A DNA stretch of 64,000 nucleotides from Deroplatys truncata (GCA_030765065.1 CM060975.1:169852993-169916992); one strand, 5' to 3'. Shown: positions 46,660 to 58,119, numbered from the stretch's first letter. A program made the numbers and translations. The notes: generated by a model from the letters alone, not told the origin.

Positions 46660-47402
46660 CATGTTGTATGTGCACACAGATACTCATGTTCATTTAGATA
46701 CACTTCACTTTGACGCATTAAATGACCAATAAGACAAAATCATGATGTTTAAATGAAACTCTGTAACGAGTACCTTAAAAACTAGCATTTTTTTAAGATC
46801 GTAAATTCAGAAATAATAGAAAAAATGAATTGACTCTGGTTCATTAAGTTTGAAATCTAATTATACTCAAATCTTTTCTTTCACTAACATATACATATTA
46901 TTATACATGTCTAAAATAATAATTTATAAATACTCCATTCGCCACTATTTCTGATATTAGCAGTAAGTAATCGATCCAGGATTTCAATAAAACGTGCTCA
47001 GAGTATTACTATAGAAAAATGAGCAAAAATTGACAATTCTAACTCACGCTTTCAACGAAACACAAAGTCCTGCACTTACCAAAATTGTGCGCCTGAGTAA
47101 TAAAAAGAAAACTCTGTTTTAATGCCGGTTTCGCATACACTTGTTTATTCCCAGTTAGTTACATGATGGCACGGTTTGTGATTAAAAGAGCGGACATATG
47201 GCTGAGAAGAACTAGATTTTTGACTAGGTGGAACATATAATGCTAAAGTGAATTAAATTAAACAATCAAATTAGTAAAATCCTGTTTGTTATTATTAATA
47301 CTATTTCTGTTATATCCTGGATATAAATCCGATAAGAAAAACAGTGATTCATCACGATACCACGTCCCCGTATTTACTTTATTTGATTTACATATCCAAG
47401 AC

Positions 47403-47443
<41 letters not shown>

Positions 47444-48360
47444 CATAATCGCAATAATGAATGTAGCATTTCACTTTGATTCATTTCCATGTGAAATTTC
47501 AAAGGCTTTTCTACATTCCGAGGAAGTTCTGAATTTCTGCATGTACGAAATTCTTGAACTTCCATTCCTCATATTTCAACAAATTTTATTTTCAAGCTAT
47601 ACCTTTGAAGTTAATTTTCATATCTTCTGAATGGTGATTTATCTTTATTAATGTACAAATTTCTTTTAAAAATAGAAGCAGAAGAATTAAAGGTCTTCTG
47701 GTTTTCGGTTGCATGTTTAGTACTTGAGAGGCCTGCAATAAGTAAATTTAAAGCCGTTGACTGAATTCTGTTTTAAAGAAACCTTTTTACTCATGTTTTC
47801 AAAGTGTTTATATTGAAATTCAAAATCGTATATTTTTGTTTCCTTCAAAAAGTGTTCGATATTCTTCGTTTCAATGGCTAATGCATACAACGTTATAAAC
47901 TGTAAATTTGTAATCTGGGGTAAAACTCTTACAGTTCAAACGTTTGAATAACTTATTATAATTATTATTGTTATACAAAATAAAAGCCACCTAAATCACA
48001 ACTATAGCTTACTCAAATGACGTATAGTGCATCCTCGAGCACAAAGATGTCATCACGAGGGAAGCAACTAAATAGCATATTATCACGGAATAAGATAGCA
48101 CCTTAACGATTACATATACTGTTAGCAGTTAACGGTTTGTTAGTAATACGTGTTCGTTAGTAATATGTGTTCGCTGAGGAAGAATCCTAAATATTCTTTC
48201 TTCTTTGGCAGAGGAAAAAGCAAAATATTACTTCAATTTATTCACACCATGAAACACTATTACCCTTAAAAAATAATGCTGTGTTTCTACCGAAAATATA
48301 ACACTAAAAATTTATTTAATTATTACTGTCTTGGAAATAACAACACTTTTTGCTTGTTTC
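46660..48360. other. No gene; (AAT)n microsatellite
   Basis: AT-rich noncoding sequence upstream of the candidate exons. Contains (AAT)n at 47,405-47,440. The 114-residue open frame at 47,286-47,630 is driven by that microsatellite. Confidence 0.5.
47405..47440. repeat. (AAT)n microsatellite
   Basis: About twelve AAT units, perfect. Confidence 0.95.
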
Positions 48361-48363
48361 AAG

Positions 48364-48419
48364 GGTAGCCGAGGATGCAAACAAAGCAAGTACCAAAGTT
48401 CCCTTCCTGAGAACTACAG
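48364..48419 (+). CDS. Candidate internal exon of an unknown gene
   Basis: 56 bp bounded by an acceptor after a T-rich tract (TTTTTGCTTGTTTCAAG, AG at 48,362-48,363) and a strong donor, CAG before GTAGGTAAG. In the frame starting at 48,365 it reads VAEDANKASTKVPFLRTT with no stop and one base over. That base joins AA of the next exon to complete a codon and enter the open frame of 48,482-48,694. The incoming intron phase is 2. Upstream exons were not found; they may lie beyond the transposon-rich region or outside the window. A second frame is also open, so this is a candidate, not a certainty. Confidence 0.42.
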
Positions 48420-48479
48420 GTAGGTAAGAGAGAGGATGAAAGCGTGGGCGCCGAGTTATTGCTCCACTTGTTTTTATAG

Positions 48480-48694
48480 AAATGTCGAGAAGCTACGAGT
48501 CAGTTGCAGTTCCGCCGCAGGCATTTGCAAATTTTAATGAGAGTTCGGTATTTAACGTAGATGTTAAACCAAATTTATCACCATCCAAGTCCAACCTGAG
48601 TGAAGGACAGGTGGAGCTCACATTCCAACCATCTGAGAGGATACTTTATTGCACGAAAAAAGACGAGCAGCGATACCGAAGCTTTTTCGACTAG
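48480..48694 (+). CDS. Candidate terminal exon of an unknown gene
   Basis: Follows a 60-bp intron (48,420-48,479, GT...AG, with TTGTTTTTATAG before the exon). The open frame runs to TAG at 48,692-48,694 and reads MSRSYESVAVPPQAFANF at its start and FQPSERILYCTKKDEQRY near its end, about 71 residues. Composition is hydrophilic and not low-complexity, with no membrane segment or recognised domain; it would suit a cytoplasmic tail. ATTAAA at 48,779-48,784 is a possible poly(A) signal 85 bp after the stop. The ATG at 48,482 could also be a real start, but it is preceded by an acceptor-like tract rather than a promoter. I do not recognise the protein. Confidence 0.45.
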
Positions 48695-49630
48695 TGTGTC
48701 AGTTAAAATCACGTTTAATTAGTCTAGTATGACATGTTATTTTCCTTGAGTCCGTACACTTAATTAGAAAAAATATTTATTAAAATAGTTTTTATCCGTT
48801 TTCGGATATTTAAAATCTGTAATTGGCTTAATTAAGTGCACGCATTATTTTTTACAACTCTGCAAGGCTTTTGTTAACACTCATTTCGTTTACGCAATCT
48901 TGGGCAAAAGTCTCTCAAGAACCATTTCAACAATTACTGCGAAATCACTCTCTATATAAGGGGATTTCAAGACATTTCTAACATAATCACTGGATCGTGG
49001 TAGCCTGCGATATTTAGTTTCCGAGTCTTCACATTGGTAAGTAAATCTAAACGACAGGTTTTTTCCCAAACTTCATACTTTGGTGTTCTTGGTTTACTTT
49101 TCTCAGAAACTAAGCAAACTTTGAATTGGAAGCTTTTAGGCAAGATCAGTGTTACTATGTTCTATAAAAACGCCTAAAAACAGATTTTTAATTTATCAGG
49201 GAAGGGGAAAAAATAAAAATAAAGTGATGTGATGTAAAGTTCGGTAAACGTTCGTGTCATAATTTCTATTTGCTTTAAAATATTAGTAATCAAAAGTTCT
49301 GGATATATTTTGGCCTTTGTATACCTAAGAATAGGTACGAAATTTACAAAGAAGTTTAGAAATTTAAAACCACTAATTTGTTGGGATAGTTTCCCCTCAA
49401 ATAATCATTACCAAAACCTCATTTGGCTTCCGACTTACAAAATAATGGAAGTTAATAGACTACATCACTATTGAATATCTTACTTATACACCAAACATTA
49501 AGACATTAGCCATTTTGCAGGTGGTCAAAATGTGATAAGCCCGGAGAATTGCTCATTTATTATAGAACAGTGCTAGAAACTAAGTAATATAGCTAGTAGA
49601 TTTCACTCAAGCAAATGCGGGTAATATACA
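48695..49630 (+). other. Possible 3' UTR, then noncoding sequence
   Basis: AT-rich sequence after the candidate stop codon, with ATTAAA at 48,779. Nothing else recognised. Confidence 0.4.
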
Positions 49631-49635
49631 CAAAA

Positions 49636-49671
49636 CTTAGCCCTGGAACATTTCCTTCCGAAATTTCCTTA
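49636..49671 (+). repeat. Fragment resembling SINE family E tail
   Basis: CTTAGCCCTGGAACATTTCC with TTCCGAAATTTCCTT matches TTAGGCCTGGAACGTTCCC with TTCTAAAGTTTCCTT at 60,639-60,675. Short, but the order and spacing are shared. Confidence 0.5.
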
Positions 49672-49703
49672 TGCAGTTTTGTTAAACACTGGTCTCTTTG
49701 TGT

Positions 49704-49757
49704 GTGTGGGTGGGTGTATGTGTGGGTGAGTGGGTGGGTGGGTGGGTGGGTGGGCGT
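49704..49757. repeat. (GGGT)n run, G-quadruplex-prone
   Basis: Six GGG runs with single-base loops between 49,732 and 49,754, after GTGTGTGGGTGGGTG. It occupies the place where other R1 copies have a GT/CA microsatellite. Confidence 0.9.
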
Positions 49758-49759
49758 GT

Positions 49760-50480
49760 GTTTGTGTGTCTGTCTGTCTGTGAACAGTTTAACTTAAAAA
49801 CGAAAAGTCAGATAAACTTGTTATTTAGATCCAGTACCTTCTAAAGATGGTACACGAAGATTTGCAAGAAAATCTCCCTACCCCAAACTACACTTTGCAT
49901 GGAAGATTTTTCGAAATGTTTGATTCTCTAAAAATTGGCTCTAACGATTTTGATTAAAATACCATATACTAATTATATTTACATGACGAACAAAATGTAT
50001 ATCTTGAATTTTCTGGGAATAGCCTTTGAAGTCTTCTTTATTCGGAAGGAATATTGTATAATCTTGTATAAACATAAACATTAACCGATAGACGAAAAAG
50101 TACTACACAGGAAATATAGGTCTATTTATAACACACAATTTATTTCAAATAATTTTTTATGCCATAAGCCACTTCCGAGATATCTGTTATTAATTTTTCG
50201 GGTTGTTCATTATTTGGTCATTCTTTAAAGTTCCTCTCAACATTCCACTGCATGGAAACAGTATGCAATTTCGTGGCAGCGTATGGCGTCCAGTTCTTAA
50301 AACATTTGACTATCGCTGTTGAATCTGTAACGAAATGTGTGATATAGCTATTTCTGCAAAGGTTTATTTCGATTAAAATAAAGTAGATGGAAAAATAAGC
50401 TTTATTAAATATAGTTTGTATACTCACTAATAAGAGATAAACATTAGAGAAGGTCATGTTAAGGAACACATCAAATTTTT
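49760..50480 (-). repeat. R1 family copy, minus strand
   Basis: Contains CTGTGAACAGTTTAACTT, GTACCTTCTAAAGATG, GGCTCTAACGATTTTGATTA, CCAGTTCTTAAAACATTTGA and TTAGAGAAGGTCATG with GAACACATCAAA. It is about 720 bp, preceded by the GGGT tract. The central palindrome is disrupted (AAACTTGTTATTTAG). Confidence 0.8.
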
Positions 50481-50499
50481 TTGTCTACGAAGCTTCTAT

Positions 50500-51288
50500 T
50501 TTTCAGTACCGCAAATATGTTTACCTTATTCGTAAACAAATCCAAGGTAAAATAATCCGTTATACACTGCTAAAATGAAATATATGAGAATTACTTCTAA
50601 CCAAACAGTTAAACTTCACTGGTCTACATGCGGAGCGAGACAATGGATTAATGCAATGTACAACAGTAGAAGACATGGGTGTGCGCGAAATTAGTGGCCT
50701 CTTAAATAGCTATGAATTAACGTTTGGGAGCTCGTATTTTGTATTGTCTCTTCTGTATAATTGTACGCGCACGCAGTTTCCTCTGCTCGCTATACATCGC
50801 CCAAGGGATAACTTCCTAATTACAGCAAGCGCTCCAAGTTCGTATGTTGAGGGATGGGTAATATGGCAGAAGTGCCACTATGTACAGAGTATTGAGCGCA
50901 GTCTTCCGTGGGGGTCCGCTGTACAAAAAGTAGTAAACTGCTGCTATTGCAGAATCCATTCAATCAAAACGCCTTAATTTCCAACAAATTAAGTCCTGGT
51001 ACGGTAATAAGTCGGAGGACACTGCTCCTAAGAGCAGCGAAACCTCCGAAGTTACCCTCGGAAGCGTTTGGGGATAAGGTTCCATTCCCCTATAACTTCT
51101 TTATTGTTATTATTATTAATATTATTTTACATAATCTTCAAACTAAAAAAAGTGCAAAGATTAGTTTGTCGAAATTAAAAGCCATGAAATCGCATTCGTT
51201 TCTGATTGGCATTTTAAGGTTAGCGGTTTATCTTAGCACTGCTGTCCGTTGAAAGAGCACATTCCTGTCGGCAGTGTTCTCTGGACTG

Positions 51289-51385
<97 letters not shown>

Positions 51386-52440
51386 ACTCTGTTCGTCACT
51401 AATTACTAAGTAAAAATCTGTCACTGCTCTATTGTGCCCTACTCTGAAGCAGTCTCTCTATTTTTATGTGACCGGAATCTGTTCAAGAGAAAAAGGCAGT
51501 CCATTGTGCTTTGGGTAGTTGTCCACTACCATCCAGTTCGCGCAGTTACATTCAGACAGGTACGCAAAGCATTACTGCAATGTTAGCTCAGCACTTCCAA
51601 CCTGGACATTGTAATTGTCATTCTCTCACCTCCCATCCCCTTCCATTAGAATGGAATTCGCTCCAATCCTGCACATTTATCCCTGCCTACCGTACTATTA
51701 TTCCTTCAAGCATTTTGTACGTACTTTAAAAGAATATTGTGATCAGTCTCGATATGGCATATACCTGCCCAGAAATGAGAGTAGTTGATGGGAGACAATG
51801 CGGCCAGATAAACACTAAATAACTTCAATTTTAACTTTAGTAAACATTTTATATTACGTGAAAACGAGTTTTAACTTCTGCCCAAATTGTTTGCTTCTAC
51901 GTAGCACTCCGTCAGTCGAGTTATAAATGTCTACAGAATTCTGACTTACTGTGATAAATCCAAGGAAGTTAACAATATATTAAGAAAACCTCTTTGTATG
52001 CTCATTCATTAAAATTCCAATTATTCTGCTTGTCAGATCACAACATATCTCAAAAGCATCACTGTGTTAATATTACGGATTTTTATTATTATTAAGACAA
52101 ATTCATCCTTCAGCACTAATGCTTTGCAGGTATCAGTGAATAGAGCGGAAATTTAACCCAGGACATAACATAGCGGTTGGTTTATTTCGCTCCTAAAAAC
52201 TAAAAAATATGTGAACAATGCAATGAATAGAACATATAGAAAATAATATAAGAAAAGAAACAGCACTCAGTAGGAAGCAAAAAGTCAGTGAACATACAAA
52301 TCCGTGAGTCTTTGAGGTAGAACTGGGATCATTGAGAAGCAGGTGTTGTGATGATCCGCTCTTCAACCGAGTTGGCCGACGATTTCTTGCTCCGAGGTTG
52401 TATTCTACTGCTCCCTAGACTTGTGGAAGGTTGTCGAAGA
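50500..52440. other. No gene; long CA/CT microsatellite
   Basis: Noncoding sequence. The only clear structure is the microsatellite at 51,293-51,382. Open frames at 50.65-51.25 kb on the plus strand have no domain or splice support. Confidence 0.45.
51293..51382. repeat. (AC)n-(TC)n compound microsatellite
   Basis: About 28 AC units (51,293-51,348) run directly into about 17 TC units (51,349-51,382). Confidence 0.97.
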
Positions 52441-52449
52441 AAGGTTTGG

Positions 52450-53240
52450 AGACGGTACAAATGAAGTGGTGGATAGTGCAGTCCCAGTTCTCAGTGAAGC
52501 TGTTGATTCTGGATGAACCACGGGGCTTTAGTGATAATACGAATTACTCTACTTTGTATAATCTGAAGGCGTGAATGTGAGGTTTGCTGGCGACAGCCCA
52601 GTATCAGTATCAGGAGTTGCAGAAATATATATACATCTAAACAGCAAAGAGCAGTTAACAGCCGGAGTGACTGTCGGTGAAAGATTGAATAAAGTACTGA
52701 GAATCTGGCTGAAACTAAGGTACCATGCACTGTACATGGGAATTCTAAAGTAGACCTGGTGTCAATCTGTACATTAAGATTGCTAACCGATGTTTATAAT
52801 GGTAACTAGGATAGAGGTTCGTTCAAAAGGAGAGAAAAGGGATTCCCCTAAGGACGAAGGGAGAAGATTTTGGCTTTGTTTCAGTGAAATACGCCAAGTG
52901 GTATAATGTTAGCTCTACGCAGATCGGAGTGAGAGTAACGGAGTACGGTATCGTCAGTGCACATAGCTGTACAAGTGGGTAATAAGTTGGGAAAGTTAGA
53001 CGATATACATTAAAAAGAAAAGGTGAAATTATGGAACCCCTGTAAAACACCTGGCGTAATGAGACGCTGGAAAGGTGCGAACAACAAAACACCTGTCGTT
53101 TAGGAAGCTGCAAAGGATTTGGAATATGTAATGAGGAAAGGCGACACACAACAGTTTAAGAAGTAAATTTATCAAGCCCACCTTATCGAACGCTTGGGCG
53201 ATGCCCAAAAATACAACTGCGGTGTACTGATGACGTTCAA
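52450..53240 (-). pseudogene. Jockey-type LINE RT remnant, copy 3
   Basis: Minus-strand pieces in several frames. About 53,200-53,160 gives LGIAQAFDKVGL (palm strand with the catalytic Asp). About 53,070-53,000 gives GSIISPFLFNVY, the 'GVPQGSVLSPLLFNLY' block. About 52,580-52,500 gives LQIIQSRVIRIITKAPWFIQ, the C-terminal 'LQ..QNR.LR.I..AP..V.N' block of jockey RTs. Between them the YADD region is eroded. The family differs from copies 1 and 2, because this C-terminus is of the APWF type. Dead. Confidence 0.8.
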
Positions 53241-53305
53241 ACTCCTGAAGAATGAACTGTGTGAACCGTAATAACTGGTACGGAAAAAAATGGAAATAAC
53301 CTTCA

Positions 53306-53420
53306 ATAGACCGAGCGGGACGGCTCAGACTGCGGCCCGCTTTTGGAGATCCCGAGTTCAGTAATACCGACTAACTGTGGAGGATTAATAGGCGGTTCTC
53401 TCCTTATATCACGGCGAATA
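53306..53420 (+). mobile_element. tRNA-like SINE head fragment
   Basis: GACCGAGCGGGACGGCTCAG resembles the head of the family C SINEs (ACCGAGCGGGATGGCT), followed by GATCCCGAGTTCAGTAAT where the B box should be (eroded). The following sequence does not match the family C body, so it is a head-only fragment or another subfamily. Confidence 0.5.
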
Positions 53421-53479
53421 GCAGTTGTATTTCTTCTGGCCAAGCCAATTTCTGGTGATCCAATCCTGGATTTTCTAAC

Positions 53480-54100
53480 CATTGGCTCTTGAGGAATACT
53501 TTTTCATTGCCTTCTACTGTGATCTAGTGTAAATTTGTTTCTTCTCTAATTCTGGTCTTCTAACTAATAACACTTCGCTCGCTATTCCTCCCTATCCTGA
53601 GTTTTTCATTTCGCCCATTTGATTCTGGCGTCTTGTTTCAGTTTATCGAACCAGCGTGTTCTTTGTTTCCCTGGCTTTCTTGATTCTCCTACTTGTCCAT
53701 GATGTCTTATTCTATTGGGCCCTTTTCACCATCATTATATGTACAAACATTTCTGCTTCGTCTTTCATCATTGTGGGTTCCACGACTGAATAAGCCTTAT
53801 TTCCTCCAGCACTGATCTATTAGTTCTTTTGTCCATCTAAGGAATTCTGAGCAGTCTCCTCCTTGTACTTATATTAAAAGTATCGTTTCGTCTTCTGCCT
53901 CTTTTACTTGTAGTTCAACTTTCACTGCAAAATGGGACGGTAGGAAATACCAGTGTTTCTACTAATTTTATCTTAGGTCGTGTGCTAATATCTCTATCTT
54001 CCCTGATTTTCTCAACTTTTGTCATAGTTTTTCTTCCTATGGCTACCCGTCTCTTAAGTTCCTTTGGCTGTACCACTCTCTTCATTTTATAACCCCATGC
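53480..54100 (-). pseudogene. RTE/L1-like LINE C-terminal remnant
   Basis: On the minus strand about 54,000-53,930 gives KIREDRDISTRPKIKLVETL and VFPTVPFCSES, matching the 'SRDI...TKI.LV.A.VFPV..YGCESW' block. About 53,880-53,800 gives RRRLLRIP, a stop, then MDKRTNRSVLEEI, matching 'WRRLLR.PW..RRTN.S.L.EI'. The stop sits where Trp is expected. Further down, REWTRHHG-type and GKQRTRWFDKLKQD-like pieces fit the 'GRQR.RW.D' tail. The part is 5'-truncated and carries several frameshifts. It lies next to another LINE remnant in the same orientation. Confidence 0.8.
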
Positions 54101-54238
54101 AATCTTTAATTACCTATGCTGGTTAAAGAATACAGAAAAGAAAAACAAATCATTCCTAACAGAAGCTTTCGTACTGTTGTACTAACAACTTTCTTCAGAG
54201 AATGTACAGTAGCAGACGATGACTGAACAACGGTTTAA

Positions 54239-54303
54239 AATCTCTCTCTCCTCTCCTCTCCCCCCTCTCTCTCTCATACACACACGCGCGCGCGCGCGTG
54301 CCT
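54239..54303. repeat. CT-CA-CG compound microsatellite
   Basis: CT-rich run, then CACACACG, then a (GC)n run and GTGCCTGTGTG. Alternating purine-pyrimidine in the right part. Confidence 0.9.
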
Positions 54304-54454
54304 GTGTGAACCTCGCAAACGATTCGTACAATATTTTTTTTTCCATCGAAAGGATTCTTCTACACAGACCTATATAGAATTGAAAGCTTGGGGGAGGGAG
54401 ATTTTCATATTCATATGACAATTTCAATAATGTTTTGTTGATTATGAATATCAG

Positions 54455-54577
54455 TTTTTCTTCCTTTTCGAAAAAAATGCAAATTTATAATGCTTGCCAG
54501 CCCAAAGGGATACACGCTTTTCTTCCTTTTTGTGAACAATGCAAATTTATAATGCTTGCCAGCCCAAAGGGATATAA
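54455..54577. repeat. 62-bp tandem duplication
   Basis: Two adjacent units share TTTTCTTCCTTTT and then ATGCAAATTTATAATGCTTG with CCAGCCCAAAGGGATA. The second halves are identical over more than 30 bp. The first halves differ (CGAAAAAA against TGTGAACA), so the copies are not recent or one was patched. Confidence 0.92.
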
Positions 54578-55416
54578 GAGGAGCCCTAAAACCTTTAAAA
54601 AGGGGGTTATTCGTTTGAGGGATTGCGTACGTTTTTATACCATCACACATCCCTCTTATTTCACTAAGCATAGTTATGAAGGATAACTTTTTATATAGCT
54701 TGACAAAATTTGATTTTACAACCTGACAAAAATAATCTACCTTAAAGCTTTCAAAATCCGCCGCTAGCTCTATTTTGAACTCCATACGTACAAAATGAAG
54801 ATTCTTTGTCCCATTTAGACAAAGTTTGTGCATTTATGCTATTGGAGGCACGAAAATTACTGGCTTACTTACAACTCTCAAAAACTACTCCCAACAAGTG
54901 TGCTGAAGATATGTAAAACTCTGCAATATATTTGGTCAAAACATTATTCAAATATATTTTAGTACCTCGTAAAACTCATAAGCTACTTCTAATCTGTTAT
55001 CCCTACTCAGTGTTTCAATCCTTTACATAGAAAATGCAACATTTCACTTATTTATACGAAACCAGAGATATATTATCCTACATGTCAGTGAAAATAATTG
55101 CTACGGGGGCATTTCATAAATTAAACCTATCTTTATTTACAACCCTTTGCCTATAGGATTTATCCGTGCAACGCAGTAAGACTGCTAGTGTATCTAAAAG
55201 CTCACTATTAAAGCTTCTAATATGATATCTGGAATTACTTACAGGCGAATCTTAATAAATTGTAGGTATTTTATCCCAGTAGATATAAACAATAGCTTTT
55301 TCTCTCTAAGCATTATTCCATATTCATACGTTTGCCTAAGAATAAGGGTTGTTAGTTTCTTAGGAACGTTATAAGAAAGACTTCATAGCTTTTTATAAAG
55401 CATACACAAAATAATT

Positions 55417-56240
55417 ATACCGGATATAAAAAAAAGGTATTCCATATTTGAGAGGTGGTAGTATGGACCTAAACAAGAATAAAATGTCCAGCTAACATAG
55501 GCTCTAAAATGCATACTTCAAGAGCTATAAGCACTTGTTTATCTTCGCTACTGTGAAAAAACATCTCTTCTGCTGCAAGCTCTTTGCTATTACGTATGAC
55601 CAGCAGAATGCAGTTAACAAATGAGGACACATTACTCTGTTACGGAAACAGCATAGCTGCCAATGTAATCTGCTTGCAATTACATACATACGATCTGCAT
55701 TTGTGAACCAACTCTAAAGGAGGTGCTCAATATGGTGCCCATTCAAAGTAAGGCATGCTTCTGTCTGACGTCTTAAAGAATCACGCACTCTCTGAAAAAC
55801 AATAGGTTGCTCTGTCAGGCATTGATGACGCCTTCCTGTAGCGTTTGCAAATCATTAATGGGGGTTGCATAAACCAAAGATTTCAAGATAAAGCTACATT
55901 GTTAAAGCATTTCACAAAACACAAACTGATTCCATTAGAACAAATAAGAATATGCGTTGCACTTAACCAGAACTGTGAATAGGGTTTATAGTAACAATAA
56001 CTGATGTTTCCTGCATGCTATTCATGGACAATAACAGAGTAATGTATCCTCATTTATTTGCTGCCTGATGAAGGTCGTATGTAATTGCAAAGAGCTTGCA
56101 GTAGAAAATATGTTTCACAGTAACGAAGATGAACAAAATCTCATAGCTCTTAACGTATGCATTTTAAAACCCACGTTTACTGGATTTCTTTTTTGTTTCT
56201 AGCTATATAATATGGAATAGCTTTTTAACACCTGATATAC
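55417..56240 (-). mobile_element. Long-TIR Tc1/mariner-superfamily remnant
   Basis: Arms of about 230 bp at 55,417-55,650 and 56,010-56,240 are inverted copies. The left arm has TATTCCATATT, AAAATGCATACTTCAAGAGC, CTGTGAAA, GCAAGCTCTTTGC, ATTACGTA and GAGGACACATTACTCTGTTA, and the complement of the right arm gives the same series in order. Between them, on the minus strand (about 55,825-55,717), one frame reads VFQRVRDSLRRQTEACLTLN then GHHIEHLL and a stop. This is the C-terminal signature ('...C...NG.HIEHL') common in arthropod Tc1/mariner-superfamily transposases. A frame change upstream separates it from NDLQTLQEGVINA. The catalytic domain is missing, so the element is non-autonomous. Confidence 0.72.
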
Positions 56241-56242
56241 CG

Positions 56243-56795
56243 CGTGAGACTTCTCATCCTGCGGATTGGAAACAAGGCAACCCTGCATTTTACAGACAAT
56301 GCGAAATGCATGTGCTGACACTGCATTCATCAGCCCGCTGATTAGGTCTACGGTGGTGCTCGTTGTTAACGTGTTCTAGTAACGCAATAGTTAATTTGCT
56401 GGAAAGTCATGGTGAGAGTTGGAAGTTCAAATCACGCCTGGGAATAAATGACTTTTTATTAATTTCTTGCGTTTATTTATGATGTTCATTAAATCATATT
56501 CTAACAACTAATAATTTGTGTTTTAATGAAATTTACACCATTTAACTAATTCCATGCCAAACTATCAGTTCTCGTTTAATAAACTAAACATAAAATGTAC
56601 CTTCAAGTGGCAGTATTTGAATCTGGGATCGTCACCACTGAAGGTTGACGTGCACGCTGTTGCGCTACGAGTGCAAGCCATTGCACTTTGGGCCGAAATT
56701 GATACGACGCGATGCGGTGGACAGTGTTTACCGCATAGTCTGTACAACGCCAGGAATGCATAACTTCTCAATCCGCAGGCTGAGAAGACTCACCC
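56243..56795. mobile_element. Fold-back element with tRNA-like sequence in both arms
   Basis: Ends are inverted: CGTGAGACTTCTCATCCTGC with GGATTG on the left, and on the opposite strand from 56,795 GGGTGAGTCTTCTCAGCCTG with CGGATTG. Both arms continue with ACAGAC(A/T)ATGCG. Further in, the left arm has GTAACGCAATAGTTAATTTG and then AAGTTCAAATCACGCC; the right arm (minus strand) has GTAGCGCAACAGCGTGCACG and then GATTCAAATACTGCC. These are A-box-like and B-box-like spacings of a tRNA. The middle is AT-rich and unique. It starts within a few bases of the end of the preceding inverted-repeat element. The open frames across the right arm are not genes. Confidence 0.6.
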
Positions 56796-56799
56796 GATA

Positions 56800-58115
56800 A
56801 ATAATTAAATATATATAAATGAATTTAACATTTACAATTTCTGTAGAGAAAATCAAAGTAATCGCATTTAAAGGTAAATAACATAATACTTGAAAGTATA
56901 TTTATAAAGCAAGTTAAACACTTTGAAAGTATATACTGTCACTGTCATATTAGGAAGGCAGATACAGATATAAACAGCAGAAATAAATTATATGTGTGGA
57001 ATAAAATGAAAGCAAGTAAATTTGAAGTAAACTAGAACGGAATGGTTACAATATTCTGGAAGCGAAACCACGGCCCTTACCAAAAAAGGTATGCCAAGGT
57101 ATGCAGATATTAGTAAAAAGAAATAATTTGTAAAACTTACTATGGAATGGTAAAAGGGAAATCCAATGGAGTGGATAAGGGGCTTCATGTATTGCGTATT
57201 TATGTATGCATTTCTTTTTAGTTCCATTTATAATGCGCCTTTAACTTCAATGAACTTATCGGCAGCCTTTCCTTTGGAACATGTTATTGCTATCACAATT
57301 ATTAATGTATTATTATTTTGAAACACCATTAGAGACATAAAATTTACCTTGGGTATTTATATTTTCTAAATGTTAACTATAATTGTATTTTTTGGTCTAC
57401 TGAGAGATAAAAAATTGAATAAGGCTGACAATTTCGTTAAATAAAGTTTTCGAAAAAGATTGACTTCGCAAAAAGTATTGCGATAACACAAAATATATAA
57501 AACATATGATGTGCTGCACTCACATTTCTTTCTCAACTCTTGTACAATTTATTTTTTTTATTTTTTTATTTATTTTATTATAATATAAAGAATGACTACA
57601 AGTAACTGAAACTAATATGTAAGTAAATATTTCATTCATAATTTATTCGTAATTAAAAGCAAATGAATAAAAGTATAAAATACATATACTATATGTATTT
57701 ATTATTTATATAATATCTTAAATTCCGAACATGGAAAACCTGAGTTAAGATTCAATATTGCTACGACTTAGAGCTAGTATAATTTTAAGTATATCTTAAA
57801 ATATAACGGCTAAAAGGAAGCATTCAAATATTTTCCTACGCGTTACACATCCAAAACAATTACTAAATAAGAATTATCCACCAGGAAGTCAATTTTGCCA
57901 CGTTGCATAAACTTGTCATTCAAACTGTGTGAGAGGCGAGGTAAATTCAAACCGAGCATTTCAGGTACACAACATCCATATCTTTAATAGCCTCCAGAAC
58001 ATCCACCAGGGTCCAGCGGCGACGCCAGCATCGACCCCTACAACATCCATTCATACTACTTCAGAATTGAAATTCTTAAAATTAGTGAAAGTAGTACACA
58101 GAAAAGATAATAAAT
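56800..58115. other. No gene; very AT-rich
   Basis: Contains a short R1 left-end fragment at about 57,505-57,560 (CTGCACTCACATTTCTTTCT then CAACTCTTGTACAA) and long T-rich runs. No coding region is supported. Confidence 0.5.
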
Positions 58116-58119
58116 CTGT

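Larger units (their letters stand above)
54130..55410. other. No gene; microsatellites and a 62-bp tandem duplication
   Basis: Contains a CT/CA/GC tract at 54,239-54,303 and the duplication at 54,455-54,577. The rest is AT-rich with nothing recognised. Confidence 0.5.

Noticed and set aside
51233-51424. Minus-strand open frame over the CA/CT microsatellite
   Set aside because: The frame is a translation of the dinucleotide repeats.
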